This document shows positions 1 to 11,752 of a stretch of 64,000 nucleotides of DNA, in pieces. The stretch lies in contig CM028336.1 of NCBI GenBank assembly GCA_016647705.1, positions 12,346,880-12,410,879 on the forward strand, given 5' to 3'. The notes under the pieces are model-generated. The model had not been told where the DNA came from, made no database searches, and worked only from the letters and a program-made list of their open reading frames with translations. Both the position numbers and the translations under genes were made by a program. Within the stretch, counting starts at the first letter, position 1. Each line of letters opens with the position of its first letter. This DNA comes from Eucommia ulmoides (lineage: Eukaryota; Streptophyta; Magnoliopsida; Garryales; Eucommiaceae).

Positions 1-427
1 ATAATCATTATCGCCAACAACAACAACAACAACAATAACCGCAACCACAACAACAACAACAATCATTTGCTGGACTTGTCATCATGTCAAGTCACAACAC
101 AACAACATCTCGCAGGACATGTTCTCCTGTTCGGATCATACTATGACATAGCAGTACAATAATAAAAATAATTTTTCATATTTAGCTATTTACTAGATCC
201 ATTTAAACATTATAAGATAGTCAATTTTAATAAATATTTTCTTTTCACAATTTAGTATGAAAATATAATTTGGTAATTTACCTAAAAGATAGTACACTCA
301 CCTCGATAATTACGCCATTTTTCACACTACTATTGTAACCCTGATGGGGTCGGCCTAGTCTGTGAACCTTAAAAAGAAAGCCCTATAGAGATCAAGAGAG
401 AAAAAAGGAAAATCACCCAGAGATACT

Positions 428-481
<54 letters not shown>

Positions 482-1033
482 CCTATTGAAATCATGCGTT
501 CATCCGGTTACTATTGTTATTACTTATTTATTTATCTATCTATTTGCTTTGTTGGCTTTCTAGGTTTAAGAGACATAAGCTTTGGTGTCTTATCTTAATC
601 ACATAATATGTTTTGGTGTGTTAGTTCTACAAAGGTCACCTTTGACTACAAATTCCAACGCCTTAATTTGATAAGGATCAAATGATCTTTTGTCTTAATT
701 ACACATATAACTCCTTAAAATCATTAATTACATCAAAGACACCTCAAAATAATTAATTACATCCAAGACAAATTTATAGATATTTATTCAATCCATAAAA
801 TTCCGAAAAGTAAATTTTTAAATCTTAAATTAATCCCTAATTTTTTTTAAATCAAAATTAAATTAATATTTTAACCCTCAAAATTCTTAAAATCATTTAT
901 TTTTTTTAAATACCAAAGTGACTCATAAAATTTTTAATTATGATATCTAAATGACACTCTAGACCCCCGTTGTGTTTTTTTTTTCTTTCTAAAATACAAT
1001 TAAAATTTATACACATGTAAAATCGGGTCTTAC
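1..1033 (-). mobile_element. 3' LTR of the Tekay-like element (continues past window edge)
   Basis: The LTR begins on the minus strand at 1033 with TGTAAGACCCGATTTTACAT and is directly preceded by the polypurine tract. It is homologous to about 1930-2840, including CAA-repeat words near 20-60, a (TA)n run and TA-rich flanks. About 0.6 kb more probably lies outside the window. Confidence 0.7.
431..478. repeat. (TA)n microsatellite in LTR
   Basis: A run of about 24 AT dinucleotides. The sister LTR has a shorter run at about 2335-2355, so the tract has changed length since the two LTRs were identical. Confidence 0.9.
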
Positions 1034-1261
1034 ATTCCTTTCTCCCTCAATGGAATTTCCTCCCGAAATTTGATTAACTTAGACAAACAAATACGTATAT
1101 AATGTAGTGTTTACTGCACATGTATAACACACTAGTCAAGTAAATGACTCGAAACTTAAATCTAAACCTACCTTACAACTCAACGACCTATCTTACGATC
1201 TATTATTGTCACGACAATAATACCAAGTCTACACAACCTATAACCTAAGCTCTGATACCAA
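1034..1261 (-). mobile_element. Short interior with polypurine tract and primer-binding site
   Basis: On the minus strand, positions 1260-1249 read TGGTATCAGAGC, the usual plant primer-binding site for initiator methionine tRNA. Positions 1050-1034 read ATTGAGGGAGAAAGGAA, a polypurine tract that directly abuts the LTR start at 1033. Both priming sites survive although no gag or pol lies between them. Confidence 0.75.
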
Positions 1262-2840
1262 CAGTAACGACCCAATTTTTCAAGACCGACACTCGGTTTC
1301 TCTCTTTTATTTTTACAAAGAAATAGAGCCAAAAAACAAACCATTTCACCATCACACTTCCGCTTCGCCACTCTGATAAAATTAATAATAATAATATATT
1401 TTTCCCACTCAAAATTCAACTATTGTTTATAACCAACTATTTCATAACAAAAATACAAAAATTCAAACATTTCTTGGTCAACATCTATCTTGACAACCTT
1501 AAAAGTTACAACATTCTCTGACTTTGCCTAACGCCAGTAGTGGACCCATTTCTAACTAGAGTACCTGAGACTAAATATTTTATCGGTGTATTATCTTCAT
1601 AATATAAAAATAATTTACAGATCAAGTATATTTATCAAACACCGTTTTTCAAAACATAATATAAATATAACCGCACACCGAGCCAAAATAAAATTCCATA
1701 GCTACTATCACAATAAAACGATGCATTTAAATTAACTAATAAGATGTACAAGAAAATATCGCACACATCTTTCTCCACTAGCCATGAGATCATTTCACTT
1801 CACGATCAAGAGTTTTAACGGTACCGTAACCTGTATATTTGTGTAATCTAATGTTGCAATCAGTGTTAAGATTATTTAATATCTCCAATGGTAGGAGCCA
1901 ATACGTTGTATAAACCATCGTATCAGGATGATAATCATCATCACTAATAACAACAACAACAACAATAATCGCCTACAGGACTTGCCCTCCTTTCAGGTCA
2001 CAACACAACAACATCCCCCAAGACATACCCTCCTTTTGGGATCACACTATGACATAGCAGTATAATAAAAAATATATATATATATATTTAACATTTAACT
2101 AATCCATTTAAACATTATAAGACAGTTCATTTTAATAAATCTTCTTTTTCCACAATTTAGTACGAAAATATAATTTGGTAATTTACCTATAAGATAGTAT
2201 ACTCACATCGATAACTACGCCGCTTTTCACACTACTATCGTAACCCTGACGGGATCGACCTCACTTGTGAACCTTAAAAAGAAAGCTCTATAGAGATCAA
2301 AAGAGAAAAGAAGAAAATCACCCTGAGATACTCCTATATATATATATATATATATTGAAATCATGCGTTCATCCTATTACTATTGTTATTACTTATTTAT
2401 TTATCTATTTATCTATCTAGTTGCTTTGTTGGCTTTCTAGGTTTAAGACACTTAAGCTTTGGTGTCTTATCTTGATCATATGATATGCTTTGGTGTATTA
2501 ATTATACGAAAGCCACGTTTGACTACAAATTCCAACACCTTAACTTGATAAGGATCAAATGATCTTTTGTCTTAATTACACATATAATCCCTTAAAATCA
2601 TTAATTACATCCAAGACACCTCAAAATAATTAATTACATCCAAGGCAAATTTATATATATTTATTCAATCCATAAAACTCTTAAAAGTAAATTTTAAATC
2701 TTAAATTAATCCCTATTTTTAAAAAAAAAAAATCAAAATTAAATTAATATTTTAACCCTCAAATTCTTAAAATCAATTTTTTTTTTTTAAATATCAAAGT
2801 GACTCATACAAATTCTAATTATGATATCTAAATGATACTT

Positions 2841-4420
2841 TGATCGCTAAAAAATAATACCCTTTTAATGGTACCGCGATACTGATGTAGTACGGGTTCA
2901 AGTAGGGTATCGAATCACAGGGATCGGTCTTGTAATTATCGATTTTTAATTATTCTTATTTCCGAAATGAAAACAAATTTTAATTTGAGTTTTGGGTTTT
3001 AATATAAGAAAAATAAAATATTAATCTAAAACAAATGAAAATAGACAACCGGGTTAAGAATTGCGGGTTTCGTATTTTGGACTCATGTGGACTTCATATT
3101 TTTTTTTTTTTAATTCAGATTTGTGTAAACGAGTGTTTCTAACTACAAGCCGGAACTACTTAGAAAGATTTCTATTTATTATTCTTCGGCATGATTTATC
3201 TTATGTAATTTCTATGTTACTCTAATTTAGGGTGAATTACAATCTAGGCATAAACCATACAAACCAATAATTAAATCCTAATAATACGATTGTATGATCG
3301 TTAAATTTAGATCACAGGTACTAGATCTAACGTTCTAGAAGCAATTGAATTTAAAATTCAAAATCTCTACACGAAGATTTTAAAAATAAATCCAAGCACA
3401 GTGAAACTATTTTAAGCACAATATTCCTCATCACACAATTGTTCACACACAATCCAAAATTAAATTAAAAATACAATATTACATGAAACCCAAAATACTT
3501 ACTCGAATCCTAACCCGGTTGAAGGACGATTAGTCGTTCATAGTGGTTATTCTACCTAAGAAAATGTTCAACAATTGCTCCATAAAGAATTCCATACCAA
3601 CATCCAGTCGCCGAAGAGAAATGAAAGAAAAGATGAAAATGAAAATTGAAACTGAAAAAGGGCCGACCCTACTGCTGGAGACCCCCTCGAAAAAATGAAG
3701 AAAGAACAAATATACCCCAATTGTCAGATCTGGTCACCATTTCAAAAATAAATAAATCCTCATTCATAGCCAATTAATGGCCATGGATTGCCCCTTAATT
3801 GGCCAAAGCTAACCGTTACTTTGCATGAAAAGAAATAATGGGCTTGGCTCAACATGTGGGTTGAGAAAGAAAATGAAGTTGGACTAGGTTTGGGCCAAAG
3901 GCGCAAAAATTAGATTAAAAGATGAACTGGGCCTTGGGAAAAGAAAGGTAACATTGGGCCTTGGGGACAAAAAAGGCGATGGGCTTAGGCCCAACGCATG
4001 GACCCGCTGTGCACAAGGATGGGCGCGTTGTCGCGCACAACTGTTGACAGACAAACACGACCAACTTTGAACGTCTGTATCTTTCTCATATGAATTCTGA
4101 TTTTTTTTTAAATAACCAGCCTTTGGAAAACTTAGAGAGTCTACTTTCATTTGAATCTTGTTTCAACTCAAAATTCTAACTGTGCAATTAGTTATTGCCA
4201 AAAGCGTGAACATGTGTTTTCTTTCTAGTACCGCGAACCGCGACTTTTATCCGGTTGATAATTTCTTGCGCATTTTGCTTCCAAAAAGTGTATTTTGTTG
4301 TCCAATTCTTCAAATCTACAAGAAAAAATAAAATAGATCAATTATACTAATTTAATTTATTCAAAATGTTAACAAAACTTAAATTATCGGTATTAGATCG
4401 CGTAAATTGTAGCGCGATCA
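2841..4420. mobile_element. Solo LTR nested in the Tekay-like LTR
   Basis: A 1580-bp unit starts TGATCGC and ends GCGATCA. It is flanked by TACTT (2836-2840) and TACTC (4421-4425), a near-perfect 5-bp TSD. The uninterrupted sister LTR runs straight through the equivalent point near 955. The interior contains a GGGTATCGAATCACAGGGA phrase of the kind found in some gypsy LTRs, but I cannot name the family. No coding sequence is seen. Orientation is not settled. Confidence 0.75.
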
Positions 4421-4496
4421 TACTCTAGACCCCTTTTTTTTTTTTCTGTTCTAAAATGCAATTAAAATTTATACACATGCAAGATCGAGTCTCACA

Positions 4497-7213
4497 GTAG
4501 TCATATAATTTAAATAATTTTCAGTCCTCAAATTTTGTAGTTATCAAATAGATAAAAGGAATTCAATACTTAAAACTTTAATTTTATCAAACAAGCTTAT
4601 GAGATTTTCAATAATTAAAAATTCAGCACTTAAAAGTTAAACGGTTATCAAACATGGACTAAATATATGTTCATTTGTTTCAAGACTGTAGAGATTAGAT
4701 TGTGTCATTCAAAAATGGAAATAAGTCTAAGGTTGTTGCAAAAGGAAAGAATCGTTGCTAATGGGATGCGAAGGCTCGACAATGTTCCCTACATAGAGGG
4801 GCAAAAGCAAACCTACTTAGCATCAGATCTGATGAAATTCTTCTATGATAGATGTATGATTTCAGATCCACAAGGCCAAATGGTGATGAAAGTGGGGAAG
4901 GACCTCATATAATCGTATGCCAAAGCCTGACTTCGTGTGATTTTTCTAGGTTTAAGACACATAAGTTTTGGTGTCTTATCTTGATCACATGATATGCTTT
5001 GGTGTATTAATTATACGAAATCCACGTTTGACTACAAATTCCAACACCTTAACTTGATAAGGATCAAATGATCTTTTGTCTTAATTACACATATAACCCC
5101 TTAAAATCATTAATGACATCCAAGACACCTCAAAATAATTAATTACATCCAAGATAAATTTATATATATTTATTCAATCCATAAAACTCTTAAAAGTAAA
5201 TTTTAAATCTTAAATTAATCCCTAATTTTTTTTAAATCAAAATTAAATTAATATTTTAACCCTCATCAAAATTCTTAAAATCATTTTTTTTTTAAATACC
5301 AAAGTGACTCATAAAAATTCTAATTATGATATCTAAATGATACTCTAGACCCCATTTTTTTTTTGTTCTAAAATGCAATTAAAATTTATGCACATGCAAG
5401 ATCGAGTCTTACAGTAGTCATGTAATTTAAATAATTTTCGGTCTTCAAATTTTGTAGTTATCAAATAGATAAAAGGAATTCAATACTTAAAACTTTAATT
5501 TTATCAAACAAGCTTATGAGATTTTTTAGCGCTTAAAAATTAAACGATCATCAAACATGGACTAAATCTATGTTCGTTTGTTTCAAGACTGTAGAGATGA
5601 GATTGTGTCATTCGGAAATGGAAATAAGTCTAAGGTTGTTGCAAAAGGAAATGATCGTTGCTAATGGGATACCAAGGCTTGACGATGTTCCCTATATAGA
5701 GGGGCAAAAGCAAACCTACTTAGCATCAGATCTGATGAAATTCTTCTATGATAGATGTATGATTTCAGATACACAAGGTCAGATGGTGATGAAAGTGGGG
5801 AAGGACCTCATATAATTGTATGCCAAAGCCTGCCTTCGTGTGATTTTTCAAGGTTTAAGGCACATAAGCTTTGGTGTCTTATCTTGATCACATGATATGC
5901 TTCGGTGTATTAATTATACAAAAGCCACATCTGACTACAAATTCCAACACCTTAACTTGATAAAGATCAAATGATCTTTTGTCTTCATCACACATATAAC
6001 CCCTTAAAATCATTAATTACATCCAAGACACCTCAAAATAATTAATTACATCCAAGAAATATTTATATATATTTATTCAATCCATAAAACTCTTAAAAGT
6101 AAATTTTAAATCTTAAATTAATCTCTAATTTTTTTTAAATCAAAATTAAATTAATATTTTAACCCTCGAAATTCTTAAAATCAATTTTTTTTTTAAATAC
6201 CAAAGTGACTCATAAAAATTCTAATTATGATATCTAAATGATACTCTAGACCCCATTATTTTTTATTCTAAAATGCAATTAAAATTTATGCACATGCAAG
6301 ATCGAGTCTTATAGTAGTCATGTAATTTAAATAATTTTTAGTCTTCAAATTTGTAGTTATCAAATAGATAAAAAGAATCCAATACTTAAAACTTTAATTT
6401 TATCAAATAAGCTTATGAGATTTTCAACACTTAAAAATTAAACGGGCATCAAACATGGACTAAATCTATGTTCGTTTGTTTCAAGACCATAGAGATTTGA
6501 TTGTGTCATTCGGAAATGGAAATAAGTCTAAGATTGTTGCAAAAGGAAAGGATCGTTGCTAATGGGATGTCAAGGCTTGACGATGTTCCCTACATAGAGG
6601 GGCAAAAGCAAACCTACTTAGCATTAGATCTGATGAAATTCTTCTATGATAGATGTATGATTTAAGATACACAAGGCCAGATGGTGATGAAAGTGGGGAA
6701 GGACCTCATATAATTGTATGCCAAAGCCTGAATTCATGTGATTTTTCTAGGTTTAAGACATAAGCTTTGGTGTCTTATCTTGATCACATGATATGCTTTG
6801 GTGTATTAATTATACGAAAGTTACGTTTGACTACAAATTCCAACACCTTAACTTCATAAGGATCAAATGATCTTTTGTATTAATTACACATATAACCCCT
6901 TAAAATCATTAATTACATCCAAGACACCTCAAAATAATTAATTACATCCAAGACAAATTTATATATATTTATTCAATCCATAAAACTCTTAAAAGTAAAT
7001 TTAAATCTTAAATTAATCCCTAATTTTTTTTAAAAATCAAAATGAAATTAATATTTTAACCCTCAAAATTCTTAAAATCAATTTTTTTTTTTTTAAAATA
7101 CCAAAGTGACTCATAAAAATTCTAATTATGATATCTAAATGATACTTTAAACCTCATTTTTTTTCTTTCTAAAATGCAATTAAAATTTATGCACATGCAA
7201 GATCGAGTCTTAT
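4497..7213. repeat. Tandem array of three ~900-bp composite units
   Basis: Units begin at 4497, 5414 and 6314, and a fourth partial copy at 7214 runs into the left gene duplicate. Each unit holds about 170 bp matching the right end of the MITE at 34892-35408, about 270 bp of copia relic, a short inverted scrap, and about 470 bp of the Tekay-like LTR end with its TTACA terminus. The scrap (for example 4919-4945) is the reverse complement of about 7663-7690. The units look about 95% alike by eye, so amplification is recent. The single-copy layout without LTR sequence survives at 35230-35700. Confidence 0.85.
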
Positions 7214-8110
7214 GTAGTCATGTAATTTAATAATTTTCAGTCTTTAAATTTGTGGTTATCCAATAGATAAAAGGAATTCAATACTTAAAACTTTAATTTT
7301 ATCAAACAAGCTTATGAGATTTTCAACATTTAAAAATTCAGCACTTAAAAATTAAACGGTCATCAAACATGGACTAAATCTATGTTCGTTTGTTTCAAGA
7401 CTGTAGAGATGAGATTGTGTCATTTGGAAATGGAAATAAGTCTAAGGTTGTTGCAAAAGGAAAGGATCGTTGCTAATAGGATGCCAAGGCTTGACGATGT
7501 TCTCTACATAGAGGGGCAAAAGCAAACCTACTTATCATCAGATCTGATGAAATTCTTCTATGATAGATATATGATTTCAGATACACAAGGCCAGATGGTG
7601 ATGAACCTTATATAATTGTATAGAATAAGGCCATACCCCGAGCTCATAAGCAACTATGAAAAATCACACGAAGTCAGGCTTTGGCATCAATCACTGGGCC
7701 ATGTCCACTTTAAACATCTTTTTTAAAATAGTGAATCAAAAAATTGTTCAGGGTGCCTAAGGTAAGTATGAAAAATAAAGAATTTTTGTCCCCTATCATA
7801 TCAAAAAGCAAATTAGAGCGTCTTATGTAAAGGTCAGTTGTATCAGGATCACATGACTATTGGAGTGCATTCACATGAATTTCATGGGTTTTTCTTGTAT
7901 AATATGTCTAGATGAAAATGAATACATTTTGGTCATGGTGGATAACTTTTCAAGGTACGCTTGGTTGACATTCTGTAATGAAAAAATGGATACCCGAGCA
8001 CTTATAGAGCATTTACATTGTCATTCAGAATGAGAAGGCAAATACTATTGTCAAAAGTGACGATGGTCGTGACTTTGACAATTCTAATTTTATGACATTG
8101 TGATGACTTG
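4667..8110 (+). mobile_element. Ty1/copia relic, GAG-pre-integrase and integrase start (repeated)
   Basis: Short reading frames of about 80 residues recur at 4667-4912, 5570-5815, about 6470-6715 and 7382-7615. They resemble the copia segment before integrase (phrases YIEGQKQTYLASDL and GQMVMKV). The last copy continues into LWHQSLGHVHF near 7680 and the integrase-like phrases VMVDNFSRYAWLTF near 7940 and SDDGRDFDNSNF near 8060. It is a broken fossil with several breaks. It precedes the duplicated gene in both copies, so it predates the duplication. The repeated frames survive because the array is recent, not because they are genes. Confidence 0.7.
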
Positions 8111-8710
8111 GGGATAAATCAAGAATTCTACGCTCCGAAGACTCCTCAGTAGAAACACATAGTTCAAAGGAAGAATCGCACCCTTCAAGAGGTGGCAAAA
8201 ATGAAGGATCGTCAGTTATAGTGTCAAATATGTTCTTTTCAAAATTACAAGGACTATTTAGACACCTACCCCATACTTTAAGGGTCAAAGTTGCAATTTT
8301 TCCAAACTAAATGCACCAAACCGTTTTCTCTGTCTTCGTCTCCAACCGCAATTTTGCCGGATGTCGTTGGCGAACTTCACCCGCTTTCTCTCTCCGCAAA
8401 GCTCCCTCCATTTTCTCTCTCTAAAAAACTCCATCTACTCAACTCGAAGAAATCCCACCGCTTTCTCAATATCATTATCTGCATCAGGTAATTATGATTT
8501 TGCATATACATCTGTATCATATTCCCATTGTTGTTCATTTTTTTTTCTTGTTTAGCAATGGAGTGGCAAGCTCCGTATAGTCTAGTTCTCTGTGGAAAAT
8601 CATCGACTGAGAATGATTTGGCTGAGTCGTTGAAGAACAATAACACACTTAAACACCCCGACGACAAGGATTTTTTGGTCCTGTTACATTCCGAAATCGA
8701 AAATCACTTC

Positions 8711-9165
8711 AACACAACGTCTTGGATCGAAGGTAATCCAGGGGAGTAAATCACGAATCTTCCGAATTTCGTCGTAGAAAGCGAATTCATGTAAGAACTG
8801 ATACGAAAATAGTTCCCTTCCAAGTGATTTTCGTAAGAACTGATACGAAAAGAGTTCCCTTCCAAGTGATTTTCGATTTCAGAATGCAACAGGACCGAAA
8901 AAACGTGTCATCCTGGTGTTTAAGCGTGTTATTGTTCTTCAACGACTCAACCAAATCATTCTCAGTCGATGATTTTCCACATAGTACTAGACTATATGGT
9001 GCCTGCGACTCCATTGCTAAACAAGAACAAAAAAGAAATGAACAACAATTTGAATATAATATAGTTGTATATGCGAATTTGTAATTACCTGATGCAGATA
9101 ATGATATTGAGACATCGGCGGGATTTCTTTGAGTTGAGCAAATCGAGTTTTTTAAGGAGAGCAAA
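8711..9165 (-). repeat. Inverted duplication of HCS exons 1-2 inside the pseudogene
   Basis: Read on the minus strand this gives the end of exon 2, its start (AMESQAPYSLVLCGKSS), intron 1 and part of exon 1 (LLSLKNSICSTQRNPA). It lies head-to-head with the forward exons at 8361-8710. A roughly 40-bp piece of exon 2 is also tandemly doubled at about 8791-8870 (GTAAGAACTGATACGAAAA occurs twice). The spacer is nearly absent, so a transcript of this region could fold into a long hairpin. Confidence 0.88.
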
Positions 9166-9364
9166 TGGAGGATGGACGAATTGTACCTCTTCTGCAATAT
9201 GTCGTGTGTCTTGCTGTTACAGATGCAATTAAGCATCTTTGCCAAAAAAATGTAAGTCTCTCCAAACGTGAAGAAATTTGAATATCTTCTAAACGAATGT
9301 GGGCTAAGTAGAAAACATAACAATATAGGTTCAGCTTATGGTTTCATGAATTGGTTTTGGTACC

Positions 9365-10100
9365 GTTGGTGGTAAAATTCTAGGTTGACTACTATAAGGT
9401 TGCGAGTTTGTATCTAGGAACAACCTCTCGTAATGCAAACTGTTAGGTCTATATAAGGGAATAGAATACTTATTATTGTTAACCTTATGACAGTATTTTT
9501 GTCGTTCAGTTTGCTTGAAGATATGTTTGGGACTTTGACTGTAACCACCTTTAGTGGGTGTTTGGGATTACTTCTGTGTTTGGGTAGGCAATATGATGTA
9601 TTGCCTTCATTAGTATTTTTTTTATTAATTTCAAAATTTAATTTTCTTATTAAGAGTTTTTTTTTTTTTAAGTAATTTAGTTAAATTAGAGTCATATTAG
9701 GATACAACAATAGGTAGAGTTAATTTTAGAATGGTTTTCCTTAATTATAGGAACTAGTATTGGTAGTGGTAGTTCCCTAATTTAGTTTTCTTGTTCGACA
9801 AGGCTAGGGTTCCTAGGGTTGGGTTTATTGCCTATAAATAGTTCTTGTAGGCCTCTTGGTCAATAGAACTATTCAATTATTCAAGAGTAATATAACTTTG
9901 AGATTCTCTCTCGTGGATTCAACACCATTTCTCATGGATTCAAGGGCTCTCCTTGTCTACTAGAACACTTCGTAGCTTTTTTCCTTTCATTAGAACAATA
10001 TCTCATCTTTTAACTAATATTCCGCTATGCCCATCATTGCTTTGACATACCCTAACATGATGACTTACTAACGTGATGGTGACACTCCAATTCTTTGTGT
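9365..10100 (+). mobile_element. Copia-LTR-like and SINE-like relics in intron 4 (left copy)
   Basis: The stretch matches 37440-38130 of the intact gene, so it predates the duplication. It contains a tRNA-like box-B phrase (TTGCGAGTTTGTATC) near 9400. Further on is an LTR-like 3' part with a TATA-type word (CCTATAAATAG near 9833), followed by a degenerate primer-binding-site area near 10040. I see no coding sequence. Family assignment is tentative. Confidence 0.4.
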
Positions 10101-10932
10101 TACCTTTAAGTATGTGTTCTATTTGTCAGCACTCCAATTCTTCGTGTTTGTTACTGGATCAGCGATCGATATTTTTCATCAATTTTTTCCATGTTTGATA
10201 TTTCTTCTTCATATAATCCCATTAATTTTTCATTTGTTTTTTATTTAGAAAATATATATTTTTTCTTGACAATCCTCTTCCCTATACTATCCCATGATTC
10301 TTTCCTAAGACTCCAAGTAGATTTCTTGTTTTGATTTGCCTCTTCAAGACACAAATCAAGAAAAAATTTATATAGATCTGGATCCTTCTAATTAGCTCTG
10401 TTAGCATTGTTCGGTGACATACCTACAACTGTATAAGAAGAGTCACATATAACAAATATAGGCAACAAGGTTATTGCTAATCACTACATGTAATCGCAGG
10501 TAAAGATATATGCAAACATATAATTGGATGATTACATACTATTCCTTATTATTTAATCTACAATCTTCAATCATTGCCACTTTAAAGCTTCAACACAAGT
10601 CTTATTTTAATGGAATGGAAAAATGTGTTGTGTTATGTACGATAATCGATTAATCCAAGTATTGACAAGCAGAACAAATATATACTCTACGGGACAAGGC
10701 AAAAAAAATTCTAAAGAAATCGCATAAACATTGCAAAATTAAGAAGAATTATCAAGTTGTTTATGTAGCTGTTTTTAAATCACTAATTCACAACTCATCC
10801 CAGCAAATTCCACAAATATATATATATATATATATTGTAACACGAAACAACAAACATATTATCAATTTCACAATACAAAGAAAACTAATAAGAGCTCACT
10901 TGCATAAATTTGATGCCACCACGAGAAGGGTT

Positions 10933-11720
10933 AGGGTTTTAAATATCGGCCGTTACGTACCGTAACGGCCGATTCGTACCAGAAAATGGGTAGGCCGATA
11001 CCGATACACGGCCGATTCCGGCATCTAGGGCTGAATCGCCCCGTATCGGGCCGTTACGGAGACCGTAACGGCCGTTACAGTCTGTAAAGAACAACCGACC
11101 GACCGACCGACTCCTGATTTCGCGCACACTTTTCAGATTTCTTCCACGTTCAAAGATTCTTCATATAATTGAGGAAGGAAGAGAAAAAAGTAGTAGAAGA
11201 TAACCAAACACTTACCGAACGTTGAGGATTTCGTCGGGTTCGTCTAACAGAAACAGCTCAACGCCGTCGAACGTAGCTCTCGCGTCGCCGGCGACGTCTC
11301 CTCTCCTTCGCGTTGCAGCTCGTCGCCGTCTTGCCTCCGCTCCGGTCTCGCCTCCGCTCCGGTCTCGCCTCCGCTCTGTTTGTCTCTCTCTCTCTCTCTC
11401 TCTCTCTTTCTCCATTCGGGTGTTACCGTGTTAGGGATTTCACGATTTGGGCAATTGGGGGTGTTTGATTTGGGGGCTGAAATTAGTATTTTAGTCATTA
11501 AAATTATTTAGAAATTGTAATTTAGAAATAATTAAGGGGTTTAAAAATATTTTTTGTTTCCAATTTAGTTCTAAAATTGTTAATTAACTTGTTTACAATT
11601 ACAATTTAGTCCTAAAATTGTTAATTAACTTTTTTACAATTACAATTTAGTCCTAAAATTTTTTAACTTATATTTTTGTAGCAATTTTTTTTTTTTTTTT
11701 GTCATTATTATTTATCACAT

Positions 11721-11752
<32 letters not shown>

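Larger units (their letters stand above)
1..4496 (-). mobile_element. Tekay/Del-like Ty3/gypsy element, short-interior derivative
   Basis: Read on the minus strand this is LTR, primer-binding site, very short interior, polypurine tract, LTR. One LTR runs from about 1262 up to 4496 and is interrupted by a nested solo LTR (2841-4420). The other runs from 1033 down past the window start. The stretch 1-1000 repeats at about 1930-2840 plus 4421-4496, which defines the LTRs. Only about 0.2 kb lies between the LTRs and it has no coding capacity. The LTR starts TGTAAGACYCGAT, and the words next to the polypurine tract (ATTTCGGGAGGAAATTCC) recall the gypsy Tekay/Del group. A related LTR fragment lies in the opposite orientation at 57060-58060. 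It is a non-coding fossil; the lineage name is inference. Confidence 0.7.

Noticed and set aside
4667-7615. Four similar ~80-residue open frames as a conserved small-protein family
   Set aside because: They are repeated only because they sit in a recent tandem array. Their sequence matches the copia pre-integrase region, and they lie in a fossil element.
8787-9323. 178-codon minus-strand frame as a separate gene
   Set aside because: It is the inverted copy of HCS exons 1-2 read through intron 1.
11212-11498. Overlapping frames rich in Arg/Glu or Ser on both strands
   Set aside because: They come from a (CT)n tract and GC-rich leader of the hAT element, and both strands are equally open.
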